Positions 52,951-63,584 of a stretch of 64,000 nucleotides of DNA are shown here, piece after piece (the stretch's first letter is position 1; every line of letters begins with the position of its first letter). This DNA is from Verrucomicrobiota bacterium. GTDB taxonomy: Bacteria; Verrucomicrobiota; Verrucomicrobiia; Verrucomicrobiales; DEV007. The notes under the pieces are model-generated. The model worked only from the letters and a program-made list of their open reading frames with translations. It made no database searches and was not told the origin of the DNA. A program made the translations under genes and the position numbers. The DNA is taken from assembly GCA_020630975.1 (NCBI GenBank), contig JAHDID010000003.1:200474-264473 (forward strand). Reading direction: 5' to 3'.

Positions 52951-53049
52951 GTGTGGAGGCGATCGACAACGAGTGGAGTTTCGATGCGATAGTGATGATG
53001 GTTGCTAAGTAAGCCTCTACTAGGCCACTCGCTGACGGTCGACGCCACA
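52951..53049. repeat. CCACTCG...GCCACA inverted repeat element, copy 2
   Basis: GTGTGGAGGCGATCGACAAC at one end pairs imperfectly with GACGGTCGACGCCACA at the other; CGAGTGG and CCACTCG pair inside. It uses the same words as copy 1 (51917-52006) in inverted order. Confidence 0.55.
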
Positions 53050-53078
53050 GGGAAGGAAAATTCTGGTGTTTAATATAT

Positions 53079-54311
53079 CTAATAGGCAAGTGCTACATTA
53101 TCAGTCATGGTTTCTAGTCTAGCGACTAGGTCTCGGCCTCGGTCGGCCCAGTTAAAGGAAGCTTCACAGATGCGGTAGGCATCGCGGCGGATCTGATTGA
53201 GGCGCGGTAGATCATCGATGCAGTCGGCGACTTCTTTCACCAGACCATCGAAATCCTGCGCCAGGATGAGCTGCTCGGGTGACGATAGCGGCAAGCCATC
53301 GATCGCTTTGTCGAGTCCGACTAGCGGCAGCCCGTGAAAAATATACTCCAGCTGCTTCAGCTTGAAGCCGCCGCCATGCTCTTCGATGACGAGGCCTACT
53401 CGTGCATCCGTCAGGTAGGGCGACATCTCTGGTACACGCCCGACCATACTCACGCTCGGGAAACGCTGCGAGATCGACTCGCGGAAATCATCTGGTGCTT
53501 TGCCGACGATCTGCAGCTCGATCTTTGCATCGGCAAACGCCTGGGCGGTCCGATCGAGAAAGAGCTCTAGATTGTATTGCTTGGCGATCCACTCAAAGGA
53601 ACCAGACATCACGGCGCGCCTCGGAGTCGCTTCGGTGATCTCACGATCAGGGAAGCGCGGCCCATCGTAGCCAGGGCTGAGGCAGAGGTAAGATTGGTCT
53701 GGGAAATTTTCCTGATAAGCCTGCACCTCTGTCTCGGTGATCGCCGAGACCAGATCGCACACCTCCATCAAATTATTCTCGAGCTTGGCGTACTTCTGCG
53801 CATCCCAGCGGAGGGCTGCAGCTTTTGGGAAACCTTCGGTGGAGTTGCGCGCTATCTCTGGGCGGATCTTGGCCTCGTGATTGTGCGAGATATAGACCAG
53901 TAGCGGTTTGGTGCCGAGCTTGCTACTGCAGCTGGCGATCACATCAGCAGCCCACCCGATCGCGGCATGATCGATGATCACCGCATCCCATGCCTCATTG
54001 AGCATGGCATCACGGAGTGCTTCCTCTGGGCCATCGCTCTTCAGGCGGTAGGCATCTGCAGGGTATTTGGAAAGCAAGCTCTGCATCCGGCCGCAGAGAT
54101 TGGGGCTGCCGAGGCGCCACTCGATTTCCTGCTCGTCACGATAGATCGAGTGCTTACCGAGGGAGCCGACGGGCTTTTCATCATTGTCGTGGGCGATCAC
54201 TGTCAGCTCCACTCCCGCAGCAGCGACGGATCTGACGAGGCCATCGGAGTAGATGAGCTCTCCACTATTTACCGGGCGCGGGTATTTCCGCATGAGCCAG
54301 AGGCATTTCAT
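53079..54311 (-). CDS. Glycosyltransferase (GT4-like)
   Basis: A 410-residue soluble sugar transferase of the GT-B fold. The N-terminal half has KCLWLMRKYPRPVNSGELIY with a sugar-acceptor-type GxxxY loop, then ISHNHEAKIRPEIARNS. The donor half has RRAVMSGSFEWIAKQYNLEL, IELQIVGKAPDDF and VGLVIEEHGGGFKLKQLEYI with the HGLPLVGLDKAIDGL that precedes the sugar-nucleotide loop. It probably takes part in surface polysaccharide building; acceptor and donor are unknown. It is alone on this strand. Confidence 0.87.
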   Translation of the reverse strand: MKCLWLMRKYPRPVNSGELIYSDGLVRSVAAAGVELTVIAHDNDEKPVGSLGKHSIYRDEQEIEWRLGSPNLCGRMQSLLSKYPADAYRLKSDGPEEALRDAMLNEAWDAVIIDHAAIGWAADVIASCSSKLGTKPLLVYISHNHEAKIRPEIARNSTEGFPKAAALRWDAQKYAKLENNLMEVCDLVSAITETEVQAYQENFPDQSYLCLSPGYDGPRFPDREITEATPRRAVMSGSFEWIAKQYNLELFLDRTAQAFADAKIELQIVGKAPDDFRESISQRFPSVSMVGRVPEMSPYLTDARVGLVIEEHGGGFKLKQLEYIFHGLPLVGLDKAIDGLPLSSPEQLILAQDFDGLVKEVADCIDDLPRLNQIRRDAYRICEASFNWADRGRDLVARLETMTDNVALAY

Positions 54312-54418
54312 ATCGTGTTAATCTTTATTGGTTGGGAAGCGGGAGTTAGTTAACTTTACTTAAATTTATAAATTTTTCAAATAATTTTAAAAATTAAATA
54401 AAATTTGGGCACAAAAAA

Positions 54419-54444
54419 GCCCGTCACCTCGAAAGGTGACGGGC
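54419..54444 (-). terminator. Terminator of the 56-residue membrane protein gene
   Basis: GCCCGTCACCT and AGGTGACGGGC form a perfect 11-bp stem with a CGAA loop. On the reverse strand it is followed by TTTTTT, a good intrinsic terminator. The other side has CCTTTT, so it may work both ways. Confidence 0.85.
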
Positions 54445-54479
54445 CCTTTTATAATTTTTCTCTTAATCGAGCGGGTCGA

Positions 54480-54650
54480 TTAAACACCCTTCAAGATGCA
54501 GCCAGCTGCGAGAACCAGCCAAGAAATCGCAAGGCTCCAGCTGATGTCGATTGGCAGTCCTTTGACAATGCCAAGCAACCCAACGATCCCGACGATGAAG
54601 AAGATCAGCGAGATCAGGAAGAAGAGTTTACTAGGTTGATTCAGTCTCAT
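54480..54650 (-). CDS. Tiny two-segment membrane protein (56 residues)
   Basis: An unlisted short gene from ATG 54650. It encodes MRLNQPSKLFFLISLIFFIV, then a small loop (KGLPIDIS) and a second hydrophobic segment (WSLAISWLVLAAGCILKGV). It is preceded by a purine-poor but AT-rich leader and followed 35 bp later by a strong terminator on the same strand, which favours a real gene. No family was recognised; such small hydrophobic proteins are often stress-related or toxin-like, but that is not shown. Confidence 0.7.
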   Translation of the reverse strand: MRLNQPSKLFFLISLIFFIVGIVGLLGIVKGLPIDISWSLAISWLVLAAGCILKGV

Positions 54651-54767
54651 AGTTGTATAGGTGGTGTAGTTGTAAGGAATCTTAGAACTTCAAATTTCTA
54701 AGAAAACTAAGATTCTAAAGATTGATAAGCAAAATTTCGAAAATGTGCAAGTGTTATCATCCCTCGT

Positions 54768-55076
54768 ATGAGTGACGACCACGATGACTGGCTGATCTGT
54801 CCCCTCTGTGACCGCCCCATCCCTCCGGCGCTAGAGTCGCGCCATCACCTGATTCCCAAGCTCAAGGGCGGCAAGCATGGGCCGATCGCTGTGCTGCACA
54901 CCATCTGCCACAGCAAGATTCACAGCGTCTTCACCGAGGCAGAGCTAGCTCGCAGCTACTCGACTATCGAGGCGCTGCGCGACCACGAGGAGATCGCCAA
55001 ATTCATCCGCTGGATCCGCAAGCGCCCGCCGGAGTTTCGCTCGCGCAATACTAGCAAGAGAGGGCGAAGGAGGTGA
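54768..55076 (+). CDS. HNH endonuclease-like protein
   Basis: A 102-residue protein with a single zinc-type HNH domain: CPLCDRPIP at residue 11, SRHHLIPKLKGGKH and LHTICHSKIHSVFTEAELA. Cys and His pairs would hold a metal, and the second histidine in RHHL is the likely catalytic one. A basic tail (RNTSKRGRRR) may bind nucleic acid. Related stand-alone small HNH proteins are widespread and mostly uncharacterised. It is divergent from the 56-residue gene. Confidence 0.87.
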   Translation: MSDDHDDWLICPLCDRPIPPALESRHHLIPKLKGGKHGPIAVLHTICHSKIHSVFTEAELARSYSTIEALRDHEEIAKFIRWIRKRPPEFRSRNTSKRGRRR

Positions 55077-55082
55077 TCCCCC

Positions 55083-55223
55083 CTAGCGAACGCCAGAAGC
55101 CTCCTCCTGTATTGCCTCGTCCCGAGCCGACTCCAGCTTCTTGTAGCCTTGGTAGATGGCTGCCACCGCGATGCAGAAAAGCACGATCAGTGCGACCATC
55201 CAGATCCGAAAACGGTTACTCAT
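55083..55223 (-). CDS. Tiny membrane protein after lspA (46 residues)
   Basis: A short gene from ATG 55223: MSNRFRIWMVALIVLFCIAV then AAIYQGYKKLESARDEA and an acidic end. It has one membrane segment with basic N-terminus, so a single-pass inner membrane protein is likely. It lies 12 bp after the lspA stop on the same strand, so it is probably co-transcribed. There is a GGGAG directly before the ATG, which is too close for ideal ribosome binding. Family is unknown. Confidence 0.55.
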   Translation of the reverse strand: MSNRFRIWMVALIVLFCIAVAAIYQGYKKLESARDEAIQEEASGVR

Positions 55224-55235
55224 CTCCCGGCCAGC

Positions 55236-55784
55236 CTAGCCTTGTTGCTGTTGTTTGGCCTCGCGCGCCTCTTCGATCATGCCGCGGATCGCGGTGATGA
55301 TCATGATAGCCGCTGCGATGCAGATGCATGAGTCGGCCACATTGAACGATGGGAAGTGGCCACCAGAGTGCTTATCGATGAACTGCCAGCCAGGTAGCTG
55401 GAAATCGAGAAAATCTACCACATAACCACGCCCCGGCAGGATACGGTCGGTCAGATTGCCAAAAATACCTGATAGCAATAGCGCCACAGCCACCTTGGTG
55501 GTGCGATCGGGGAAGGCATTGTTCCGCCACAGGATGACGATCGTCGTCAGTGCGACTAGGCCGATACCGCCAAAGATGTAGTTGGCATAAGGATTGCCAT
55601 TGAGCAGCCCAAAGGCCATCCCCGTGTTGTGCACGCGCACGAGATGGAAAAAACCTGGGATCACCTCGATGGGGTGATTCGGGTTCGACATCGCCGGCAT
55701 TTTCGGAAATGTCTGCAGGATCAGCCACTTGGTGAGCTGATCGAGAATGAAAAGTGGGATGGAAATGCCTAGGAAGTATTTCAT
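55236..55784 (-). CDS. lspA: Lipoprotein signal peptidase (signal peptidase II)
   Basis: LspA removes signal peptides from diacylglyceryl-modified prolipoproteins. From ATG 55784 it is 182 residues with four hydrophobic segments. The catalytic aspartates are in GNLTDRI (Asp113) and FNVADSCI (Asp151), both family hallmarks. Other blocks are LDQLTKWLI and VHNTGMAFGLL. The frame can be read to 55856, but the later ATG gives the usual start (MKYFLGISIPLF). It fits with the lipoprotein genes in the window. A tiny membrane protein gene follows. Confidence 0.95.
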   Translation of the reverse strand: MKYFLGISIPLFILDQLTKWLILQTFPKMPAMSNPNHPIEVIPGFFHLVRVHNTGMAFGLLNGNPYANYIFGGIGLVALTTIVILWRNNAFPDRTTKVAVALLLSGIFGNLTDRILPGRGYVVDFLDFQLPGWQFIDKHSGGHFPSFNVADSCICIAAAIMIITAIRGMIEEAREAKQQQQG

Positions 55785-55862
55785 TGGAGCTGAAGTGCCG
55801 AGGGTTTCCATAATCGCGAAACACCAAAATGCCACGCCAAAAACACTGCGAACCAACAGTGA

Positions 55863-58145
<2,283 letters not shown>

Positions 58146-58213
58146 AAGCTCAAAATTCTTCGTTTTTTTTACAGAAATTCAGGGGGCGATTCGTACTAAC
58201 GGCTATAACGCCA

Positions 58214-59008
58214 ATGATACGAATCCTACACCTCAGTCTCTACGGTCTCTGCGCCCTGCTACCTGTAGCTCATGTCACAGGAGCCGAGTGGAAGCTCGTC
58301 GAAAGCTCGGAAGTGGACGGCGAGCCCAAGCTGATCAAGAAAATCGTCTCAAAAGGCTCAGGGCGCAAGGTCACCCTCTACCTGTGCGCCTTTAGCACCA
58401 ATGACTACACCCTGAAAGTCGTCGACCAGGGCAGCTCTCAGTCGTCGCCTCGCTATCGCAATCTGCGCGAGGCGATGGAAAAGAATGGCTGCACAGCCGG
58501 AGTGAATGGTGGCTTCTTTGGCACCGATTTCAAAGCGCTGGGCGCTGTCTATGCCGATGGTGAAAAGATCACCTCGTATTTCAACTCGAACCGCTCTGGC
58601 CTCGCCAGTGGTGTGATCTGGTCGGGCACTGGCGGAATCCATATCGTGCGTCGGCACGACTTCAAAGCTGGCCCAGGAGTGAAACAAGCCATCCAAACCG
58701 GCCCGATGCTGATCTCGCAGTCGACGACGGTATCCGGCCTTTCCAACGAGTCCTGGAGGCCGCGCACCTTTGTCCTGACCGACTGGAAGGGCAACTGGAT
58801 GCTAGGCACCAGCAGCTCCGTGAGCCTAGCTGCTCTAGCCGACATACTCGACTCCTCATCAGCCTTTCCCGAGATGGTGGTAAACCGCGCCATCAACCTC
58901 GATGGCGGCCGCTCCACAGGTCTCTACCTCAAGCAAGACACTGGCAAAGTCACCTACCGATCGGAAATCTCGACGGTGAGAAACTTTTTAGGAATTGTTC
59001 CCAAATAG
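58214..59008 (+). CDS. Secreted phosphodiester glycosidase family protein
   Basis: A 264-residue protein with an N-terminal signal segment (ILHLSLYGLCALLPVAHVTG). Family blocks of the phosphodiester glycosidase (NAGPA/DUF2233) domain are GCTAGVNGGFFGTDFKALGA, VYADGEKITSYFNSNRSG, QTGPMLISQS and VVNRAINLDGGRSTGLYL. The domain hydrolyses sugar-phosphodiester bonds in known members. Here the substrate may be an envelope or scavenged glycan; this is inference. The AraC gene follows 57 bp later on the same strand. Confidence 0.9.
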   Translation: MIRILHLSLYGLCALLPVAHVTGAEWKLVESSEVDGEPKLIKKIVSKGSGRKVTLYLCAFSTNDYTLKVVDQGSSQSSPRYRNLREAMEKNGCTAGVNGGFFGTDFKALGAVYADGEKITSYFNSNRSGLASGVIWSGTGGIHIVRRHDFKAGPGVKQAIQTGPMLISQSTTVSGLSNESWRPRTFVLTDWKGNWMLGTSSSVSLAALADILDSSSAFPEMVVNRAINLDGGRSTGLYLKQDTGKVTYRSEISTVRNFLGIVPK

Positions 59009-59065
59009 ACGACTTGCATTTTTGAGAATACTAAATAGAGTCAATTTAGTAAAATCTCCACAATC

Positions 59066-60109
59066 TTGAAGGTTACTGAAACACAATTCACAACTACCAT
59101 CTATGCTGCTGCTTTCCTCCTAGCCAAAGCGCAAGGTCTAGGCATCGATACGAGCATCCTCATGAAGAGGTATCGGCTGACTCCCGATATGCTGGAGGAT
59201 CGCAAGCTACGAGTCGATCGGTGGATCATTCTGGACCTTTGGAAAGAACTCATCTCACACACTGGAGATGAGATGATCGGCATTAAATTTGGCCAAGAGG
59301 TCACCGCGAATACACTGGGCCAGCTCGGACAGCTCACCAAGTACTGTGCGACTCTCGATGAGAGCTTTGAGCACTTGTTTAAATTTTCCGCCTTGTTTGC
59401 CGATGATACCATCATCGAAGGCAAGAGAGGCAAAGAAATCTGCGTGGTGCGCATCGGGTCTCCTCTCTACCTTTTAGCCCAGCCTTGCTCGATTCAGTTT
59501 CGAGCCGCAGCGCTTATCTCGCTGATCGGAGAGATCAATGGTAAGGCTCTCATCCCAGAAAGCATCGTATTTCCCCGTGGTTCTCAGCTACCCGTCGACA
59601 GCCTAGAAAAAGCATTCTCCTGCGAGTGTATGCTCGCCGGCACCGAGACATTCATCCAGTTTCGCGAAAAGGATTTGAGCGACATCAATGCACACGCAGA
59701 GCCCGAGCTAGCCAAAGTGTTGCAAGATCATTGTGAATCCCTCCTCGCCATCTACGCCCACCAGAGCAATCTCGTCGGGCGCATCTACTCCATCATGACC
59801 AAGCATATCTCGGCTGGTCAGCTCAGCATCAAGACGGTCTCGGCAGAGCTCGGTCTCAGCGAGAGGGGACTGCAGCGCCAGCTCGATGCTCGTGGGTTTT
59901 CGTTCACTTATCTGCTGTCGAAATTTCGCCGAGAACTGGCATTCTCCTTGCTTCAGAACGACGAGCTATCCATCGGTGAAATAGCCACCATGGTCGGCTA
60001 CTGCGACATCAGTGCTTTCAATCGAGCCTTCAAGAAGTGGGAGGGTTGTACAGCCAACCAATACCGGTCGGCCCATTACGCCGATTCCGAGGTGGCTGGC
60101 GTGAAATGA
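59066..60109 (+). CDS. AraC family transcriptional regulator
   Basis: A 347-residue regulator with TTG start at 59066. The N-terminal half is of the type seen in the arabinose-binding-like AraC group (FLLAKAQGLGIDTSILMKRY). The C-terminal HTH has ISAGQLSIKTVSAELGLSER GLQRQLDARGFSF and SIGEIATMVGYCDISAFNRA FKKWEGCTANQYR (in consecutive pieces), the expected two helix-turn-helix motifs. It may regulate the adjacent glycosidase or metalloprotease gene. A long stem-loop lies after it. Confidence 0.92.
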   Translation: MKVTETQFTTTIYAAAFLLAKAQGLGIDTSILMKRYRLTPDMLEDRKLRVDRWIILDLWKELISHTGDEMIGIKFGQEVTANTLGQLGQLTKYCATLDESFEHLFKFSALFADDTIIEGKRGKEICVVRIGSPLYLLAQPCSIQFRAAALISLIGEINGKALIPESIVFPRGSQLPVDSLEKAFSCECMLAGTETFIQFREKDLSDINAHAEPELAKVLQDHCESLLAIYAHQSNLVGRIYSIMTKHISAGQLSIKTVSAELGLSERGLQRQLDARGFSFTYLLSKFRRELAFSLLQNDELSIGEIATMVGYCDISAFNRAFKKWEGCTANQYRSAHYADSEVAGVK

Positions 60110-60117
60110 CAGAAAAC

Positions 60118-60139
60118 TGTCGCCAATCGCACAGCGACA
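60118..60139 (+). terminator. Small hairpin after the AraC gene
   Basis: TGTCGC and GCGACA form a 6-bp stem shortly after the AraC stop. No T-run follows; termination is uncertain. Confidence 0.3.
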
Positions 60140-60177
60140 AACCCTGTTAAAAGCGAAACAGTCACGTACACTAATTA

Positions 60178-60257
60178 GGACTAGGGCTGAGATGGTGTAG
60201 TCTCCCCCAAGCTTACTTTCGTTGCAAAAGCATTTCCCTTCCGACCAGCCCTAGTCC
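60178..60257 (+). ncRNA. Long 12-bp stem-loop, possible small RNA or leader structure
   Basis: GGACTAGGGCTG (60178-60189) pairs perfectly with CAGCCCTAGTCC (60246-60257), enclosing 56 bases. It lies in the AraC-metalloprotease gap, ~75 bp before the metalloprotease start, with CCCCTTCTGCTTTTAG after it. It could be a structured 5' leader, a small RNA or simply an inverted repeat; it was not found elsewhere in the window. Confidence 0.35.
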
Positions 60258-60332
60258 CCCCTTCTGCTTTTAGCCTTTGCGCCGCAATGAAGGGCTCGAC
60301 TTCGGCTTTTCTCCTCACCAAGTTGAGGATGT

Positions 60333-62087
60333 ATGAAGACCTTTCATCTTACGCTCGCACTACTTGTGCTGACAGCTGCGCCCAGTCAATCGCAATCTTT
60401 GAGCGACGCTAGGGAGATACTGAAAGCCTATCACACTATCGATCCTATCCCCGCAGCAGATCGAAAGCTGCGCATCGTCTGCTGGCGCTCCAAAGACACA
60501 CCGTATCCCTCCGACCAAGCCGCTCGCCTACAGCGGATCATGTTGGATATCCAGGAGTTTTACGCCGACGAGATGGAGCGACTGGGATTTGGCAGGCGCA
60601 CCATCCAGCTCGATACCGACGCTGAGGGAAAGCTAATCCTGCATCAGGCTGTGGGGACTGAGCCCAGCACTAGCTACAGGCGGCCCGACGGTCAGAAGAT
60701 TAAGTCGGAATGCTGGCCCTTATTGAAACAGGCAGGCTTGGACCCAGACCGCGAGACGGTGATGATCTTCACCAATCTCGCCTCCTGGGATGATGAAACC
60801 AAGGTCTTTCGCCATCGTTCGCCCTACTACGCAGGAGGCAATGCTCGCCATGGGACAGCCTGGCAGCTCGACTCTCCCCAGCTGGATACCCTGCACTTGG
60901 AGAAGCAGCAGCCCATCATCGATGATGGGGAATACGGCAAAATCTCACTCGGTAAGCATAACTCTATATTCATCGGAGGCATCGCCCATGAGCTAGGCCA
61001 CGCTCTAGGGCTCCCTCACTGCATGGGGAGCATACACGAGCGTGCTAGCGGCACGGCGCTCATGGGCGCAGGCAATCGAACCTACCGCGATGAACGGCGT
61101 GGCGATGGGCAAGGCAGTTTCCTCTCAGCCGTCAGCGCATTGCGACTCGCCTCGCATCCCCAGTTTTCCGGCTCTAAAAAGGGGCTAAATCTACCGAATA
61201 AAGCGCAGTTCACCGATATGAAAGCTATCGATAAAGGCGATCACTTCATCTTGAGCGGCTCTATCAAAAGCGCCCTGCCTGTGTATGCCGTCGTCGCTTA
61301 TATCGATGCTGCTGGTCATGGCGACTACGACTCGCGCACCACTTTCACTGTGCCTGATGCGAATGGTGACTTTCAGATCGAATGTTCAGACCTGCCGAAA
61401 CACACAGAGGGGGAAGTCAGGCTCGTAGCTCTACTAGTCAATGGTGGCACTAACCAATGGCGAGGCCCCTATACGGTAGGAAAAGACGGCAAGGTAGACA
61501 TTTCCTCGATCCAACTGGAGTTACAGCTCCAAGAATTTACCCACGCATGGTCGAAAAAGGAACACACACAAGCAGCCGCGATAGCTGATTCACTCCCTTT
61601 GGGGAGAGCGAAAACATTGGCCCAAGGAATCGTATCAGCTAAACAGAAGCTGATACAGACCAAGCAACCTCAGGGAATTCCCTGCCTACTCTCAACCCTG
61701 CAACCCACATCAGAAACTGTCGGCTGGGGTAAACCTACCTACAACTACCTGCCGCGTGCGAACCCACTACTACGATGCGCCGGAAACTATTTCCAAACAG
61801 GTATCTACGCCCATTCGCCGGCTCAACACATCTATCAACTAGGTGAGCATAGCTACCAGACCCTCGCCGGCTATTGCGGCGTACCTACCGGTGCATTTGG
61901 TACCGTTAGCTTCCAGATCCTGATCGACGGCCAAAACCGCTACCAGTCCAAAGCTGTAAAACCTGATCAGCTAAAGTCGTTTCAAGTCGACATCTCAAAT
62001 GCCAAGCAAATAAGGCTAATAGTGAGCGACCCAGACAACAATAAAGCTGGCGATTGGGGAGTGTGGTTCGATGCCCGACTTGAATAA
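60333..62087 (+). CDS. Secreted zinc metalloprotease with C-terminal NPCBM domain
   Basis: A 584-residue protein with signal segment FHLTLALLVLTAAPSQSQ. The zinc site is GGIAHELGHALGLPHC (His219, Glu220, His223, His229), an HExxHxxGxxH motif of metzincin type. A middle beta domain (HFILSGSIKSALPVYAVVAY) precedes a C-terminal NPCBM-type carbohydrate-binding module (from ~455: TVGWGKPTYNYLPRANPLLR, GTVSFQILIDGQNRYQSK, ending DWGVWFDARLE). The combination suggests an exported protease that holds onto glycan, perhaps for glycoproteins or mucus-like material. It precedes a PHP-domain gene by 39 bp. Confidence 0.9.
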   Translation: MKTFHLTLALLVLTAAPSQSQSLSDAREILKAYHTIDPIPAADRKLRIVCWRSKDTPYPSDQAARLQRIMLDIQEFYADEMERLGFGRRTIQLDTDAEGKLILHQAVGTEPSTSYRRPDGQKIKSECWPLLKQAGLDPDRETVMIFTNLASWDDETKVFRHRSPYYAGGNARHGTAWQLDSPQLDTLHLEKQQPIIDDGEYGKISLGKHNSIFIGGIAHELGHALGLPHCMGSIHERASGTALMGAGNRTYRDERRGDGQGSFLSAVSALRLASHPQFSGSKKGLNLPNKAQFTDMKAIDKGDHFILSGSIKSALPVYAVVAYIDAAGHGDYDSRTTFTVPDANGDFQIECSDLPKHTEGEVRLVALLVNGGTNQWRGPYTVGKDGKVDISSIQLELQLQEFTHAWSKKEHTQAAAIADSLPLGRAKTLAQGIVSAKQKLIQTKQPQGIPCLLSTLQPTSETVGWGKPTYNYLPRANPLLRCAGNYFQTGIYAHSPAQHIYQLGEHSYQTLAGYCGVPTGAFGTVSFQILIDGQNRYQSKAVKPDQLKSFQVDISNAKQIRLIVSDPDNNKAGDWGVWFDARLE

Positions 62088-62126
62088 GGTTTTTGAAATT
62101 GCAGCCATCATCGTTTATCTGAGACC

Positions 62127-63350
62127 ATGATACGAGTCACTTCTCTGCTTTTCCTCATCGCCATCGGCTACTCCTCTACTGCCGTCTCACAGACCGATGT
62201 CTCGCAGTGGTATCGAGGCAACACTCACACCCACTCTCTGTGGAGCGATGGTAATGACTTTGCCGAGATGATCGTCGACTGGTACCACCGCAATGACTAC
62301 GACTTCATCGCACTGAGTGATCACGACATCCTGGCTGAGGGCAGAAAGGTGATGTCGGTGGACAAGATCAAAGCACGACAGCGCGCAATCGGACGCGATG
62401 CGATTTCGAAGTGCGACAAGCGCTTTGGTGCCGATTGGCTAGATCGCTTTGAGAATGATGGCGTAGCATACATCCGCTTAAAGACGCTGGAAGAGTTTAG
62501 AGGTCAGTTCGAAAAGCCCGGAGAGTTCTACATTATGAAGGCTGAGGAAGTGTCTAATGCATCGTCAGCCGGGCCAGTGCATATCAATGCGCTGAATCTG
62601 GAAACACGCATCGCATCTGTAAAAGACAGAAAGCTCGATAGCAGAGAGGTGATGAGACGCGTGCTGCGAGCGATAGCCGATCAGGAGGAAAAGACCGGCA
62701 AGCCAATCCTATCCCATCTGAATCATCCCAACTTCAAGTGGGCGGTCACCGCTCAGGATCTGGCTCACGTCACAGAGGAAAGGTTTTTCGAAGTGTACAA
62801 TGGCCATCCCAGCATCAATCACCTCGGTAGCGAGGGCCGCCCCTCCGATGAACAAATATGGGATATCGCCAATACCATCCGCCTAGGCGAGCTGGATGCG
62901 CTACCTCTCTTTGGAGTGGCTACCGACGACTCACACACCTACCATGGTGGCGATGTGTCGCCAGGGCGAGGCTGGATCATGGTGGGGGCAGACCAGCTCG
63001 ATGGCGACGCTCTGATACTCGCCATGCGTCGCGGAGATTTCTATGCCAGCTCAGGAGTATACCTGCAGACGCTAGACTACGATGCCAAAACTCGCACTCT
63101 GAGCTTTTCCATCCAGCCCGACGGCGATGCCGAATTTACCACTGAGCTAATCGGGTCGCGCAAAGGCGATACCAAAGAGGTCGAGATCGGCGAAGTTTTC
63201 GCGACTTTCACGAGCACCACCGTGTCGTTTAAACTCCCCAAAGATGCCCTCTATGTGCGCGCTGCCATCACATCATCTGCCCCTCACTCGAATCCATCCT
63301 TCCCCAAACAAAAAAAGCAGGCCTGGCTGCAGCCGGTGGGCTGGAAGTAG
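62127..63350 (+). CDS. Secreted PHP-domain metal-dependent hydrolase
   Basis: A 407-residue protein with signal segment TSLLFLIAIGYSSTAVSQT. The PHP motifs are RGNTHTHSLWSDG (His34, His36), IALSDHD (Asp65, His66), SHLNHPNFKW and VATDDSHTYHGGDVSPG. PHP proteins hydrolyse phosphate esters, but this secreted type has no assigned substrate. It is downstream of the metalloprotease in the same direction and could be co-transcribed. A strong hairpin follows 40 bp after the stop. Confidence 0.9.
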   Translation: MIRVTSLLFLIAIGYSSTAVSQTDVSQWYRGNTHTHSLWSDGNDFAEMIVDWYHRNDYDFIALSDHDILAEGRKVMSVDKIKARQRAIGRDAISKCDKRFGADWLDRFENDGVAYIRLKTLEEFRGQFEKPGEFYIMKAEEVSNASSAGPVHINALNLETRIASVKDRKLDSREVMRRVLRAIADQEEKTGKPILSHLNHPNFKWAVTAQDLAHVTEERFFEVYNGHPSINHLGSEGRPSDEQIWDIANTIRLGELDALPLFGVATDDSHTYHGGDVSPGRGWIMVGADQLDGDALILAMRRGDFYASSGVYLQTLDYDAKTRTLSFSIQPDGDAEFTTELIGSRKGDTKEVEIGEVFATFTSTTVSFKLPKDALYVRAAITSSAPHSNPSFPKQKKQAWLQPVGWK

Positions 63351-63390
63351 CAGCTACCAATGTGATTCCCGCCAATAAAGGCAAATCTAG

Positions 63391-63424
63391 AGCCATTCTG
63401 TTCATTGATTTGAACAGAATGGCT
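63391..63424 (+). terminator. Hairpin after the PHP gene
   Basis: AGCCATTCTGTTCA and TGAACAGAATGGCT form a perfect 14-bp stem with a 6-base loop. No T-run follows, so it may be a terminator or a factor-binding palindrome. Confidence 0.55.
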
Positions 63425-63431
63425 AAATTCT

Positions 63432-63466
63432 GAATAGGGTACAATCCTAACTAAATAGGGTACAAG
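63432..63466. repeat. Paired AATAGGGTACAA motif, locus 3
   Basis: GAATAGGGTACAAT (63432-63445) and AAATAGGGTACAAG (63453-63466) keep the 21-bp spacing; the end bases have drifted. It lies ~120 bp upstream of the LEPR-like gene. Confidence 0.88.
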
Positions 63467-63584
63467 CGGGCTGTTTTTCAGATAATAAGGGTCATAATTT
63501 TGAATTTTCGCACATAAACCCTGTGACAAAGCTTCCCTAGCTTTGCGCATACTGCTACAATCCCCTCCGCTTAACACCCTTAAA

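Noticed and set aside
54405-54701. 98-residue rightward reading frame
   Set aside because: It crosses a terminator and lies opposite the better-supported 56-residue membrane protein; composition is unlike a real protein.
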